Shown here in pieces: positions 17,786 to 27,820 of a stretch of 37,656 nt of DNA. Each line of letters starts with the position of its first letter. The first letter of the stretch is position 1. The notes under the pieces were generated by a model. The model was not told the DNA's origin. It did no database searches and worked only from the letters and a program-made list of their open reading frames with translations. The stretch comes from Candidatus Kapaibacterium sp. (GTDB taxonomy: Bacteria > Bacteroidota > Ignavibacteria > Kapaibacteriales > UBA2268): the NCBI GenBank assembly GCA_028376765.1, contig JAONBD010000015.1, forward strand, positions 1 to 37,656, read 5' to 3'. Position numbers and translations under genes: made by a program.

Positions 17786-18988
17786 CTAAAACATTTCCTT
17801 TGGAAATACCTTTGCTAATTTCACCTTTGCTGTTTCATTAAGTCTAAGTATATCAAATTCTTTGTAGCTTTTGATTGATTCAGATTTCCCAATTATTTTG
17901 TCACCCTTTTTTAAAAGAGCATACCCTTTTTCTAATGGTCGATGGGGGTTCGAAAAAAATATGGTTTGATTTAAACTATTTAGTTTGTTTTTTATTCTTT
18001 CAAACTTCAAGGCATAATTTCCTTGCATTAGTGTTTCAAGATTATCTAGTTTTTGCACTTCATAATTAATTCGGCTTTTAATTGAATTTTTAACTCTTTC
18101 ACCGGTGAATTGTTCAATTATTTCATTTACAGATTTAATTTTCTCTGATAATTTATCTTTAAAATAACTATTGTAAGAAATTAAAATATCATTGAGGTAA
18201 TCTTTTGTTTTAGGGGTTGCTATTTCTGCTGCCGCTGTAGGAGTAGCTGCTCTTATATCTGATACAAAGTCAGCAATAGTAAAATCAGTTTCGTGACCCA
18301 CACCAGAAATTATTGGTATTTCACAATTGAAAATGGATTCTGCAACTTCATAAGTATTATAAGCCCATAAATCTTCAATGGAGCCACCACCTCTGCCAAT
18401 TATAATTAAATCAGGTTTCTTTTCAGATAGATCTTTAATAGCGTTTACAATATCATTACTAGAAGCAGAACCCTGAACGATTGTAGGCCTAAACACAATT
18501 TCAGCTGAATTAAATCTTCGTTTTATTGTTGAAATAATATCCCTAACGGCAGCACCAGTTGGCGAAGTTGAAATCCCAATTTTTAGTGGGATATTTGGGA
18601 TTTGTTTTTTTAAATCGTGATTAAACCAACCGCTTTCTTCTAAATCATTTTTTAACTTTTCGTAAGCTAAATACAATTCGCCTAAGCCATCAGGTTTCAT
18701 GTTAGTTATGTTAATTTGATAATTACCACGGGGAGCAAAAACGCTTATGCCTCCTTCAGCTACCACTTTCATACCATTTTCTGGACTGAAATTCATTTTT
18801 GAAGCAGCTGACCTCCATATCACACAGCTTATTTGGGCACCCTCATCCTTTAAGCTAAAATATTTGTGACCTGAGCTATGAGCTTTGTAATTAGAGATTT
18901 CGCCTCTAATAACAATAGAATCAAAATTAGATTCTAATGTTCCTTTGATTCTACCAGTTAATTCTGATATTGATAAAATGTTTTGCAT
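17786..18988 (-). CDS. xseA: Exodeoxyribonuclease VII large subunit
   Basis: Large subunit of the single-strand-specific exonuclease VII, which trims ssDNA in repair and recombination. 400 residues. The N-terminal OB fold (about 1-100) contains VIRGEISNYKAHSSGHKYFS and LKD, and the catalytic domain (about 120-300) has TSPTGAAVRDI, DLIIIGRGGGSIEDLWAYN and SGVGHETDFTIADFVSD, all family hallmarks. The C-terminus is a helical coiled coil ending in the short GYALLKKG segment. The small subunit xseB is not adjacent; it may be elsewhere. About 50 bases separate it from prfB on the same strand, so cotranscription is possible. Confidence 0.95.
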   Translation of the reverse strand: MQNILSISELTGRIKGTLESNFDSIVIRGEISNYKAHSSGHKYFSLKDEGAQISCVIWRSAASKMNFSPENGMKVVAEGGISVFAPRGNYQINITNMKPDGLGELYLAYEKLKNDLEESGWFNHDLKKQIPNIPLKIGISTSPTGAAVRDIISTIKRRFNSAEIVFRPTIVQGSASSNDIVNAIKDLSEKKPDLIIIGRGGGSIEDLWAYNTYEVAESIFNCEIPIISGVGHETDFTIADFVSDIRAATPTAAAEIATPKTKDYLNDILISYNSYFKDKLSEKIKSVNEIIEQFTGERVKNSIKSRINYEVQKLDNLETLMQGNYALKFERIKNKLNSLNQTIFFSNPHRPLEKGYALLKKGDKIIGKSESIKSYKEFDILRLNETAKVKLAKVFPKEMF

Positions 18989-19128
18989 ATTTTAAGTAAT
19001 TGTTCTTATTGTTTTCGCATATTAAATATTCTAAGTTTACAATCAAATAAAAAATGATAAATAAAAATTGGCACACCAATTGAAATAAACAATATAGGTT
19101 TTAGTTTTAAATAATCAGGATTTTCACA

Positions 19129-19512
19129 ATGGATGTAAAAAATATAGCGAATGCAGGAAGCACAAGTTACGATCCTTTCTTAGTAGATGCCCTAAATATA
19201 GGTAAAAAGGATGCAAAGAAAACAGATGGTCTTTCTAATAAAGAATCTTTGAACGATGCACCGCCATCAAAATGGCAACAAGATATTTTGTTGGGTGCAA
19301 TAGATTCTTTGGAGGATAATATCAAAGTGGATAATAATAACCCACTTTTTGCAGAAAATGCAGCTCCTATCGAAACTTATCAAGAAGCACTGAGTGAATT
19401 AAAAATGCTTGTAACAAATGATTTTGATAAATATGCAAGTGACGCACAAGCTAATCTGACACCTGGTGACATATTATACTTATTTGAAGATCAAATGGAT
19501 ATTGTAGCCTAA
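19129..19512 (+). CDS. Acidic 127-residue protein of unknown function
   Basis: Not recognised. A small, acidic, cytoplasmic-looking protein without signal peptide or membrane segment. The first 50 residues are low in hydrophobics and probably disordered (rich in Asn, Lys, Asp, Ser). The rest looks helical: KWQQDILLGAIDSLEDNI, then an APIETYQEALSELKMLV helix and a C-terminal NLTPGDILYLFEDQ. It has its own strong terminator 30 bases downstream and is divergent from xseA across a 140-base gap, so it is a single-gene unit. That isolation and clean termination argue that it is a real, expressed gene. Confidence 0.7.
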   Translation: MDVKNIANAGSTSYDPFLVDALNIGKKDAKKTDGLSNKESLNDAPPSKWQQDILLGAIDSLEDNIKVDNNNPLFAENAAPIETYQEALSELKMLVTNDFDKYASDAQANLTPGDILYLFEDQMDIVA

Positions 19513-19541
19513 ATATATTTCAAAAATGTAATTTGTAATTT

Positions 19542-19570
19542 AAAGCCTCCAATTATCTGAGGCTTTTTTT
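19542..19570 (+). terminator. Strong Rho-independent terminator
   Basis: AAAGCCTC at 19542-19549 pairs perfectly with GAGGCTTT at 19559-19566 around a 9-base loop, followed by an uninterrupted T-run to 19571. It ends the small unknown gene at 19129. Confidence 0.9.
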
Positions 19571-19795
19571 TGTTTTATTTGTTGTTATTGTATCTTTTAT
19601 AACTACATAAATTGTTATCGATAAATTTAAAATATACTTAATATATCACACCAAAAAGTTAAACTAGATAAATGCTAGAACACTTCCAATCAAATTAAAC
19701 AGATTTTGTTGTTAAATAGCTTCAACATATAGATGATGTTTTAATTAATATTTTTTATATTGCATACTAAACTATCTGAAAAAATAGAGCTGAAC

Positions 19796-21868
19796 ATGAA
19801 AATTATACTTTCTCTTTTTATACTAAGCAGTTTGCATCTACTATCACAACAAGAATCAACTATTTATGTTGATTCTGCATACAGCCCAAGACAAAGTTTT
19901 GGTTTGTTTCTTGGTGGTGGATTAAATTTCCATGTTGCTGATTTTGAAACTCTGCCAACAATTACAGGTTGTTGCGATGGGTATTCAACTGGAACTGGAT
20001 TAGGTTTAATGGGGGGCTTGTATTATGCAGTTCCACTTGGCAATACTTTTGAGCTTGATTTAAGGCTTAATTATATGGATTTGAGTGGTAAACTAACAAA
20101 GACAGAAGAGCGAAATAATTCAGTTTTAAGTGCAGATAATGACCAAATAGTAAATGCAACAATAGAACATGAAATTGATGGTACTATCAACCTAGTAGCT
20201 TTTGAACCATCATTGATAATGAAATTAGGCAGTCAATTAAGATTAAGGGCTGGTTTAAGTGCAGGCTTTATAATGACCAAGGATTTTGCACAAACTGAAA
20301 GAATAACAAATCCTTCAACAGGGGTTTTTATTGATGAAAATGGAACTAGATCTCGTGAAATAAATATAGCTAGTGGAGAAATTCCAGAGGCTCCTAGCCT
20401 TAATTTGGGTTTTTTATTTGGTGCAAGCTATGATCTTCCTTTAAATAAGAATAGAACATTGTTTTTGGTTCCAGAGGCTCGCTACACTATTGGTTTAAGC
20501 TCATTTCATTCAGAACAAACTTGGTTACCAAGCCAGTTTGCAGGAGGTATTGGTATAAGATATGCTCCTAGAAAGAAAGCTCCACCAAAAAAAGCACCAC
20601 CACCGCCGCCACCGCCACCGCCAGTTCCATTGCCGCCTCCGCCACCTTTAGAGCCTAGTTTAGATGCACGTATTGCTGCTGTTTCAGTAGATGAAAATAA
20701 TATTGAATACCCAGTGTCGCTGTTAAAAGTAGAAGAATTTTATGAAAATAATACACATCCATTATTGAATTATGTTTTCTTTGATGAAAATTCATCAACA
20801 CTTCCACCAAGATATACTAAAATGGGAAGTTCAGATGTAGAAAATTTCACTTGGAATCAATTTTTCTCATCAAAAACACTTGACGTTTACTATTCGGTTC
20901 TAAATATTATTGGTAAAAGAATGAAATTTTACCCTCAGGCAGAACTTACCTTAATCGGATGTAATTCAAACCAAGGAAAGGAAAAGGGGAACATTGCACT
21001 ATCAAAGGCAAGAGCTCAAACTGTTAAAGACTATTTAGTAAATGTTTGGGGAATATCGGGAGATAGACTTATAGTTAAATCAAGAAATTTACCTGGACTA
21101 CCATCTAACTCTACAACCGAAGATGGAGTACAAGAAAATAGAAGAGTAGAAATTATTCCAAATTACGATAGATTATTTGAACCAATTATTTCTCAAAATA
21201 GTTTTAAAGAAACTAACCCACCGAATTTTAGATTCAGACCAGAAATTAAAACAAAAATTGGTGTATCAAAATGGGAAATTCAAGTTCAGCAAGCCGGAAA
21301 TACTCTTAAAAGATTTACTGGTAATGGAAATGTTCCAAAACAAGTAGATTGGGCTATGGGCAGTGATGATGAACAAGAAAATTTACCAGATCTTAATCAA
21401 TCTTTAGAATATAAATTGATTGTTACTGATAACGATGGTAAGATTTGGGAATCTGATATTCAGATTTTACCAGTAAAGGTTATAACTGTTGAATCAAAAA
21501 TTGTTGCTGGTGAGAGCGATATGGAAATAGATAATCTAAGTATGATTGGATTTGGATTTAATAAAGATGAGCTAAACGAAACAAATAAAAATATTGCTGA
21601 TAAAGCAAAACTAAGGTTAAGAGATAATTCAGATATTGAAATTACTGGACATTCCGATAGAATGGGGAATGCCGATCGTAACCTTACATTATCTAGAATG
21701 AGAGCTGAATCGGCAGCCGTTAGAATGGAAATTCAAAAATCAGAAGCAAATGGTTTAGGTGAAAGTGTACTTTTATATGATAATAACTTGCCAGAAGGTA
21801 GGTTTTATTCAAGAACTGTAAAAATTAAAATTGAAACTCCAATTGAAGCTTACGAAGAATTAGAATAA
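19796..21868 (+). CDS. OmpA-family outer membrane protein with two OmpA domains
   Basis: 690 residues from the ATG at 19796; a TTG at 19760 would add 12 residues before the obvious signal peptide (MKIILSLFILSSLHLLSQQ) and is rejected. Residues about 30-260 alternate in beta-barrel fashion (outer-membrane-beta-barrel-like). A proline-rich linker (about 267-285) follows, then a first OmpA-like peptidoglycan-binding domain (about 322-458, FFDENSSTLPPRY ... LIGCNSNQGKEKGN ... SKARAQTVKDYL ... ENRRVEI). A middle domain follows, then a second OmpA-like domain (about 575-688, FGFNKDELNETN ... ITGHSDRMGNADRN ... SRMRAESAAVRM). It should tether the outer membrane to peptidoglycan. It lies 61 bases upstream of the giant vWA/T9SS gene, likely an operon, which links it to surface display. 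Confidence 0.85.
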   Translation: MKIILSLFILSSLHLLSQQESTIYVDSAYSPRQSFGLFLGGGLNFHVADFETLPTITGCCDGYSTGTGLGLMGGLYYAVPLGNTFELDLRLNYMDLSGKLTKTEERNNSVLSADNDQIVNATIEHEIDGTINLVAFEPSLIMKLGSQLRLRAGLSAGFIMTKDFAQTERITNPSTGVFIDENGTRSREINIASGEIPEAPSLNLGFLFGASYDLPLNKNRTLFLVPEARYTIGLSSFHSEQTWLPSQFAGGIGIRYAPRKKAPPKKAPPPPPPPPPVPLPPPPPLEPSLDARIAAVSVDENNIEYPVSLLKVEEFYENNTHPLLNYVFFDENSSTLPPRYTKMGSSDVENFTWNQFFSSKTLDVYYSVLNIIGKRMKFYPQAELTLIGCNSNQGKEKGNIALSKARAQTVKDYLVNVWGISGDRLIVKSRNLPGLPSNSTTEDGVQENRRVEIIPNYDRLFEPIISQNSFKETNPPNFRFRPEIKTKIGVSKWEIQVQQAGNTLKRFTGNGNVPKQVDWAMGSDDEQENLPDLNQSLEYKLIVTDNDGKIWESDIQILPVKVITVESKIVAGESDMEIDNLSMIGFGFNKDELNETNKNIADKAKLRLRDNSDIEITGHSDRMGNADRNLTLSRMRAESAAVRMEIQKSEANGLGESVLLYDNNLPEGRFYSRTVKIKIETPIEAYEELE

Positions 21869-21929
21869 TCTGTAATGAAATTGAGTTTAGTGTGTTAATT
21901 AAAAAAAGAATTATTGTAAAGGCTAATAA

Positions 21930-24900
21930 ATGAAAAAAATTATTTTATCACTTATATTAATGACGAACATTAGTTTGTTCTCACAATCAATAGAAATTAC
22001 AAATATAAATATTGATAATTACCCAACTATAAGAGCTGAAGTTGAGGCGACTGATGCCGCTGGAAATCAATACTCACAATTTGCAGATGAGCCAATCATA
22101 CTTACTGAAGATGGTGTTGTAAAACCTATAATTTTTCAGGAATGTGATTCGGATGTCAAAAAATATTCTCTGATAGTTGTTGCCGATATTTCAGGATCAA
22201 TGGAACTTGGAATAGATGGTAATGAAGCAGATGAACCTTTTAGAAGAATCGATATATTACAAAGATCTATTAAAACATTAGTACAAAGAATGAACCCAAA
22301 TAGATCTGAATTTTCTTTACATACATTTGCTGGTAGAAATACTGTCTATATTGAATTTTCACAAAATAGAGATTCAATTTTAACTGTTTTAAATAGAGAA
22401 ATTCTAACAAAATCTAATACAGATTTCAACGCAGCATTTACTGGCATAGAAACTAATAAAACTGAGCCAACATCAATAGGTGCAATACCTTATGCTTTTG
22501 AAAATGCAAAATGGAAGCCAGTAATCTTATTTTTTAGTGATGGAGAACATAATAAAGTAACAGATTTTGATGTAAGAACAAATGAAATTAGTGCTTTAGC
22601 AAAATCTCAAAACCCAGAATGTATTGTCTTTTCAGCTCAATTTGGTGGAAGTACACCTGGTTCAATTGGGACAATTGTTGGAGATACTGGTGGGACTAGT
22701 TATGGTTCGTTAACTACAGAAGATGACGTTGAAAGAGCCTTTAGAGATATTTTAGATGAAGTAGAAAGAAACCCTACCATTTTATCACCTTGCGAAATTG
22801 AATGGGTTACTGATTGTGATCAAAATTTAATAAAGGTTGATGGCACAATAAACGGATCTCCAGTTTCGGCTACAGCAACTTATAATGTCCCTGATATTGT
22901 TAAGCCTAGTATTGAAATTGATGATAGAAATCCAGTAGTTTTAAATAATGGAAATAGTCAAATAAAACTTACAGCTCGAAATTCTGATATTACAATTTCT
23001 GGAGCTAATTTTAGTGAGCTTGGATTCAATTTTGTTGAAGACATTTCTAACTTAACGCTTACCCAAGATGTAGAAACAGTTCTAAATTTAACCCATACTG
23101 ATAATAATCTAGATTGTACCCCTTCTAATATAAGTTTTAATTCAACTGCTTGTTTTGGGAATGATTTAGTAGGAAGTTCTGGCTTTTTAACTACAACTGA
23201 TGTTTCAATAACTGGTGCTACCCCTGGAATAAAATCAGATTTGAATGCTGTTTGCTTTAATAATAATTTCTGTAAAGATGTTACTATTACTAATATTAGA
23301 ATTGAAAATGGTGATAGTGGATTATTTCCTTTTCTTTTCCCAGGCCCAACAGTAGTTACTCAATCAACTCAAGCATTGTTTGATTTTTCTTATTTCCCTC
23401 TAACACCTGGTAATCATTCTGCTGATTTAATAATAACAGTTGATGGTGTTGATTATACAGCTAAAATTAATGGCTCTAGTTCTGGATTACCAGAGATAAC
23501 TGCAAATATTACTCAAAATGCAGCAGATGTTGTTTGTGATGAAACATCGGAATTAGTAATTGAAATAACTAATCCTGGCTCTGTTCCAATGAGTGTAACT
23601 GATATAACAATTGATAACTTAGCAGATTTTGCCCTTAAAAATGGAACCGTAACCAACTTCCAAGTTGCTGAAAATAATACTGAAACAGTGAGTGTAACAA
23701 TTGTTTTTGACCCTCAATCTGAAGGAACAAAAAATGCAAACGTTACTATAGTAAATGATACAGGCAATAACTCTAATTTGTTAATCCCAATCACTGGTAA
23801 AGAACTTGATCTAGACTTTCAGTTTGTAGCAAACTCATCAGAAATTGATTTAGGAATATTATGTCCAAATCAATTGGTAGATTTTACTGTTGAAGTTGAA
23901 AATGTTGGAGAGGCAAATACTATTTTAACTTTAGATAACTCTCAGCCTGAGTTCACTTTTGCCGATAATAATGTATTTGACTTTATTAATGCTGGTAGTA
24001 ATTCAATAATCAAAAATATGAGTTTTGATGCTAACGGCCTATCCGAAGGAGCTTTTTCTTTCGACTTGTTATTAATCGATGATTGTTCTAGTAATCAAGA
24101 TTTTGTAACAATTAAAGGTATAATTGAGCCTGCAACTACTCAGTATGATCCTTCAGTTTATGATTATGGATCAAATAATCAGATAATTAACATTGATAGT
24201 GACTTAAATACTACAACTCCGATAACATTAACGTTAATCAATAATTATTCAAAAGATATTACTAACATAATAGCTTCGATTTCTGGCGACCCAGCTAATG
24301 TGTTTGCTATTAATGTAACTAATACTGATAATTCAGCATTGGCGGGTGAAACTTATCAAATTGAAGTTGAATACACCCCAAAAGATGTAACCAACTACAC
24401 TTTGAATTTGGAGATTTCGGCAGAAGTCGATGGTCTGCTTTGCTTAAATGAAACATTAATATCTTTACAAACTGATGCAAGTGTTCCAACAGCAGAAATT
24501 CAATCACAAGATGTTTCTGCATTAATAGATCAAAACTTTCAGTTAACACCTTCATTTGTTGATAATAACAACTTTTTTGCAGCTGGTATTACTTCTGTGT
24601 TGGTAGATGTAGCAGTTCCAACTAACTTGATTGAAAGTACTGATGGAGTAACTAGTACCGTTGATGGTTTAAATACATTATATAGATATGAGATAAACCT
24701 TAACAATCCACAAACATTAAATTTTGTTGCTCTAGATCCTAATGACCCAGCAGTTAATAGTGATATTATTGAATTTAGATTTGTTGATACAAACCCATCG
24801 GGAAGAGGTTTTGTTAATAATAATAACATCAACTTTAATTTACTTAGAGCTACAGCTAATATTGAATTAAATAATCAAATTAAAAAGCCAGGCGAATTAG

Positions 24901-25577
24901 TTACAATTAATATTAATTCTTCTGATTTTGTTGGAGTTGTCCCTGACTTTCACAAATCAATTAGTGGTCAATTGAAATTTAACGCTTCGCTTTTAAAGGC
25001 TACTGGCTCTACTCCAAATGGTACAATTGAAAAGCAAGGCGAAGATTATTTTAGAATAATTGATTTTACAATAGATTTAACTGGTACAGGAACTCAATCG
25101 GCTGGAAGAATAACAACTGGTATAACAAATACTACATTAACACTTGATTTTATTGCACTTCTTGGAAATGCTGAATCAACTTTAATTGAGGTTATAAATC
25201 CAACATCAGAAGTTGGTCAAATCGATTTCGGAACAATAAACTTAGGAACTTTTACATTAGATCCTCATTGTAAAGATGGAGATGGAAATTTATTAAGATT
25301 ATTTGATCCTTTTGTTGGTTCAAGTATATTAACAATAGAAGGAAATCCAGCTACAACAACAAGTTTAATAAAGCTTAACTTAGTAGAAGATGGTTATCAT
25401 AAATTGAGCTTAGTTGATTTGAATGGTAATATTCTAAAAAATATTTTGAATAGCGAACTATCTCATGGTAAATATGAGTATAATCTAAATACTAATAATT
25501 TACACAATGGGGTTTATTTGATAATGCTAAAAACACCAAATGAAGTTTATACTGAAGAATTAATTATCTCCAATTAA
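21930..25577 (+). CDS. Giant vWA / choice-of-anchor protein with T9SS sorting domain
   Basis: 1215 residues. Signal peptide (about 1-18), then a vWA domain (about 75-275) with a canonical MIDAS site: DISGS at 86-90, Thr164 and Asp204 in FFSDGEH. Several Ig-like choice-of-anchor D repeats follow (about 290-850; phrases ITNPGSVPMSVTDITI and VENVGEANTILTLDN), then a cohesin-like or beta-sandwich segment (about 960-1130) that includes IKKPGELVTININS. The C-terminal 70 residues, including HKLSLVDLNGNILKN and NLHNGVYLIML, fit a T9SS type A sorting domain. It is a paralogue of the protein at 9701-12979, with the MIDAS Asp at the same residue number. It is predicted to be exported and surface-attached; a role in adhesion is inferred from the vWA fold only. 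Confidence 0.9.
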   Translation: MKKIILSLILMTNISLFSQSIEITNINIDNYPTIRAEVEATDAAGNQYSQFADEPIILTEDGVVKPIIFQECDSDVKKYSLIVVADISGSMELGIDGNEADEPFRRIDILQRSIKTLVQRMNPNRSEFSLHTFAGRNTVYIEFSQNRDSILTVLNREILTKSNTDFNAAFTGIETNKTEPTSIGAIPYAFENAKWKPVILFFSDGEHNKVTDFDVRTNEISALAKSQNPECIVFSAQFGGSTPGSIGTIVGDTGGTSYGSLTTEDDVERAFRDILDEVERNPTILSPCEIEWVTDCDQNLIKVDGTINGSPVSATATYNVPDIVKPSIEIDDRNPVVLNNGNSQIKLTARNSDITISGANFSELGFNFVEDISNLTLTQDVETVLNLTHTDNNLDCTPSNISFNSTACFGNDLVGSSGFLTTTDVSITGATPGIKSDLNAVCFNNNFCKDVTITNIRIENGDSGLFPFLFPGPTVVTQSTQALFDFSYFPLTPGNHSADLIITVDGVDYTAKINGSSSGLPEITANITQNAADVVCDETSELVIEITNPGSVPMSVTDITIDNLADFALKNGTVTNFQVAENNTETVSVTIVFDPQSEGTKNANVTIVNDTGNNSNLLIPITGKELDLDFQFVANSSEIDLGILCPNQLVDFTVEVENVGEANTILTLDNSQPEFTFADNNVFDFINAGSNSIIKNMSFDANGLSEGAFSFDLLLIDDCSSNQDFVTIKGIIEPATTQYDPSVYDYGSNNQIINIDSDLNTTTPITLTLINNYSKDITNIIASISGDPANVFAINVTNTDNSALAGETYQIEVEYTPKDVTNYTLNLEISAEVDGLLCLNETLISLQTDASVPTAEIQSQDVSALIDQNFQLTPSFVDNNNFFAAGITSVLVDVAVPTNLIESTDGVTSTVDGLNTLYRYEINLNNPQTLNFVALDPNDPAVNSDIIEFRFVDTNPSGRGFVNNNNINFNLLRATANIELNNQIKKPGELVTININSSDFVGVVPDFHKSISGQLKFNASLLKATGSTPNGTIEKQGEDYFRIIDFTIDLTGTGTQSAGRITTGITNTTLTLDFIALLGNAESTLIEVINPTSEVGQIDFGTINLGTFTLDPHCKDGDGNLLRLFDPFVGSSILTIEGNPATTTSLIKLNLVEDGYHKLSLVDLNGNILKNILNSELSHGKYEYNLNTNNLHNGVYLIMLKTPNEVYTEELIISN

Positions 25578-25591
25578 TATAAGCTTCTTAA

Positions 25592-25599
25592 TAATTTTG
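25592..25599 (+). promoter_or_regulatory. TAnnTTTG-type -7 promoter box before the Nudix/parAB operon
   Basis: TAATTTTG fits the Bacteroidota -7 consensus TAnnTTTG. No convincing -33 TTTG element lies at the right distance, so this is a weak call. If used, transcription would start close to 25606, at the base of the hairpin at 25607-25631. Confidence 0.3.
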
Positions 25600-25606
25600 T
25601 TAAATT

Positions 25607-25636
25607 AGCCTTTGGAATCATACCAAAGGCTTTTTT
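25607..25636 (+). terminator. Terminator hairpin abutting the Nudix start codon
   Basis: AGCCTTTGG at 25607-25615 pairs perfectly with CCAAAGGCT at 25623-25631 around a 7-base loop, followed by TTTTTT ending at 25636. The very next base is the A of the Nudix ATG. It ends the giant surface gene, but leaves no leader or ribosome binding site for the next gene unless that gene's transcript begins within or before the hairpin. Confidence 0.85.
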
Positions 25637-26194
25637 ATGTTAAAAAAGTGGAAGACCGAGAGTAAAAAAAATCTTGGGAACCATAAAATATTTGATGTTG
25701 AAATTGTAAGAAGAACAAACCCACAAGATGGAAAAACTAGTGAATTTACAGTTCTTAATTCAGAAAATTGGGTAAATATTATTGTAATTACAAAATCAAA
25801 TGAAATTGTTCTTGTAAACCAATACAGACATGGTACTAATACGATTGAATTAGAGATTCCAGGTGGGTTAATAGAAACTGATGAGACTCCAGGACAGGCT
25901 TCAATAAGGGAATGTAAGGAAGAAACTGGTTATGTTTCAGATTCACCAGTAGAATTTTTAGGTGAAATATTTCCTAATCCTGCTTTTCTCGATAATCGTT
26001 GTTACACTTTTTTATGGGAAAATTGTGAACAAAAACTTGAACAAAATCTTGATGATTTTGAAGATATTGATATAATTAAATATCCAATTGAGGATATTAA
26101 AAATTTAATATTAAAAGGTGAAATCCGGCATGGAGTTATAATCGCAGCATTCAACCTTTTAATGTTAAGAAAAAGAAATTTATGGGAAAAATAA
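25637..26194 (+). CDS. Nudix hydrolase, ADP-ribose pyrophosphatase-like
   Basis: 185 residues with a complete Nudix box, [20 protein letters not shown] followed by TGY, matching G-x5-E-x7-RE-x2-EE-x-G for Mg2+ binding and cleavage of nucleoside diphosphate linked compounds. The N-terminus ([19 protein letters not shown]) and the [18 protein letters not shown] strand before the box resemble ADP-ribose / ADP-sugar pyrophosphatases, the likely activity. First gene of a tightly packed operon: its end overlaps parA by 13 bases. The start codon directly follows a terminator hairpin, but family N-termini begin at this methionine, so the start is likely right. Confidence 0.9.
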   Translation: MLKKWKTESKKNLGNHKIFDVEIVRRTNPQDGKTSEFTVLNSENWVNIIVITKSNEIVLVNQYRHGTNTIELEIPGGLIETDETPGQASIRECKEETGYVSDSPVEFLGEIFPNPAFLDNRCYTFLWENCEQKLEQNLDDFEDIDIIKYPIEDIKNLILKGEIRHGVIIAAFNLLMLRKRNLWEK

Positions 26195-26952
26195 TATCAG
26201 TTGCAAACCAAAAAGGGGGAGTGGGTAAAACTACTACCGCTGTTAATTTAGCTGCTTCATTAGCTGCTTTAGAAGTAAAAGTATTACTTGTTGATATGGA
26301 TCCACAAGCTAATGCTACAAATGGCTTGGGCTTTGATTCTCGATCTTCAGATAAAACTGTTTACGAAATTCTAATTAAAAAAACATTGATGTCTGAGTGT
26401 ATTCTTCAGTCTGATCTTGAGTACTTGCAAATTATTCCATCACATATTAATTTGGTAGGGGCAGAAATTGAGATGGTAGATGAGGAAAGTCGAGAAAGAA
26501 TATTAAAAAAATCTTTTTCAGAAATTAAGAATCAATTTGAATATATTATTATTGATTGTCCGCCATCATTAGGTTTGTTAACCCTTAATTCACTCACTGC
26601 ATCAGATTCTGTACTTATTCCCGTACAATGCGAATATTACGCATTAGAAGGCTTAGGTCAATTGATGAATACAATTTCGATTGTTAGAAATCACTTAAAT
26701 CAAGATTTAGATCTTGAAGGTGTTCTGCTTACAATGTACGACCCTAGATTAAAATTGGCTGGTCAGGTTGTAACAGAAGTAAAAAAACATTTTGACGAAA
26801 AAGTTTTTGAAACAATAATCGCACGAAATGTTAGATTGTCTGAATCGCCAAGTTTCGGAAAGCCTGCCTTGCTATATGATGCATTGAGCAAGGGAGCACA
26901 AAATTATTTATCCTTAGCAGAAGAAATACACAAAAATAATGGCAAAAATTAA
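26182..26952 (+). CDS. parA: Chromosome partitioning ATPase ParA/Soj
   Basis: 256-residue ParA-type ATPase that, with ParB, moves replicated origins apart. The deviant Walker A motif KGGVGKT is at residues 11-17, the Walker A' region is [13 protein letters not shown], and Walker B is [11 protein letters not shown]. The DNA-binding arginine-rich C-terminal part is normal. It has no N-terminal helix-turn-helix, so it is the short chromosomal (Soj-like) type rather than the plasmid P1 type. It overlaps the Nudix gene by 13 bases and parB by 14, so the genes are translationally coupled. Confidence 0.96.
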   Translation: MGKIISVANQKGGVGKTTTAVNLAASLAALEVKVLLVDMDPQANATNGLGFDSRSSDKTVYEILIKKTLMSECILQSDLEYLQIIPSHINLVGAEIEMVDEESRERILKKSFSEIKNQFEYIIIDCPPSLGLLTLNSLTASDSVLIPVQCEYYALEGLGQLMNTISIVRNHLNQDLDLEGVLLTMYDPRLKLAGQVVTEVKKHFDEKVFETIIARNVRLSESPSFGKPALLYDALSKGAQNYLSLAEEIHKNNGKN

Positions 26953-27820
26953 AAATACAGGTTTGGGGAAAGGTCTAGGAGCTTTACTTCCAAATATTGA
27001 AAAGAATGAAAAATCTTCTGAAATTGTAACACAATTTAAAATGTTACCGCTCGAAGATATAACTAAAAATCCGTATCAACCTAGAATTGATTTTGATCCA
27101 GAAGAGCTTGAAGATTTAATCAGCTCAATTAAAATTCATGGGGTAATTACCCCAGTTACTGTTCGGAAGATAAAAAATGGATTTGAGTTAATTGCAGGGG
27201 AGAGAAGGCTCAGAGCATCAAAAGAAGCACAAATAAAAGAAATACCAGCGTATATACTCGATGTGAATACAAATTCTGAAATGCTTGAAATTGCATTGAT
27301 TGAGAATTTGCAGAGAGATGATTTAAATCCTATTGAAACTGCTCTTGGATTTAAGAGATTAATAGATGAATGTAAGTTAACACAAGAACAAGTTGCTCTC
27401 AAAGTTGGTAAAAACCGATCTACGGTTACAAATTTTTTAAGGTTAATAAAACTCCCAGAAGATATTCAACAAGCCTTGCGAGATAATAAAATCAGCATGG
27501 GTCATGCTAGAGCATTGCTAGCTTTTGATACTCCAGATTTGATGATTGATGCCTACAATACGGTATTAAATAAAGGTCTTAATGTAAGAGATACAGAAGA
27601 TTTAGTAAAGACTTTTAATAACAAAAAACAAATCAAATTATCTGAAAATAATATTGAAGTTAAAGAACCTGAAGTTAAAGATCTCGAAGACAAACTTCGA
27701 CATTTTCTTTCTACTGAAGTAAAAATAAATACCAAAAATAATAAGAGTGGGAAAATTGTAATAGATTTTTATTCAGAGGATGATTTTGAAAGAATAATTG
27801 AACAAATTGTAAATGTCTAA
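26939..27820 (+). CDS. parB: Chromosome partitioning protein ParB/Spo0J
   Basis: 293-residue ParB. It begins with [11 protein letters not shown], the N-terminal ParA-interacting segment. The ParB/Srx domain follows (about 35-130; [22 protein letters not shown] for CTP binding, and [12 protein letters not shown]). The helix-turn-helix that reads parS is about 145-185 ([20 protein letters not shown]). The C-terminal dimerisation domain is about 245-293. It loads at parS and forms the partition complex. No parS sequence of the usual palindrome type was noticed in the window. It overlaps the following thioesterase gene by 8 bases. Confidence 0.95.
   Translation: MAKIKNTGLGKGLGALLPNIEKNEKSSEIVTQFKMLPLEDITKNPYQPRIDFDPEELEDLISSIKIHGVITPVTVRKIKNGFELIAGERRLRASKEAQIKEIPAYILDVNTNSEMLEIALIENLQRDDLNPIETALGFKRLIDECKLTQEQVALKVGKNRSTVTNFLRLIKLPEDIQQALRDNKISMGHARALLAFDTPDLMIDAYNTVLNKGLNVRDTEDLVKTFNNKKQIKLSENNIEVKEPEVKDLEDKLRHFLSTEVKINTKNNKSGKIVIDFYSEDDFERIIEQIVNV

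Noticed and set aside
24539-24832. A 97-codon minus-strand frame in the second giant vWA gene
   Set aside because: Antisense shadow in a long, coherent coding region; no start signal.
26182-27820. Plasmid origin
   Set aside because: ParA is the short Soj type, lies in an operon with chromosomal genes, and no replication initiator or iteron array is seen.
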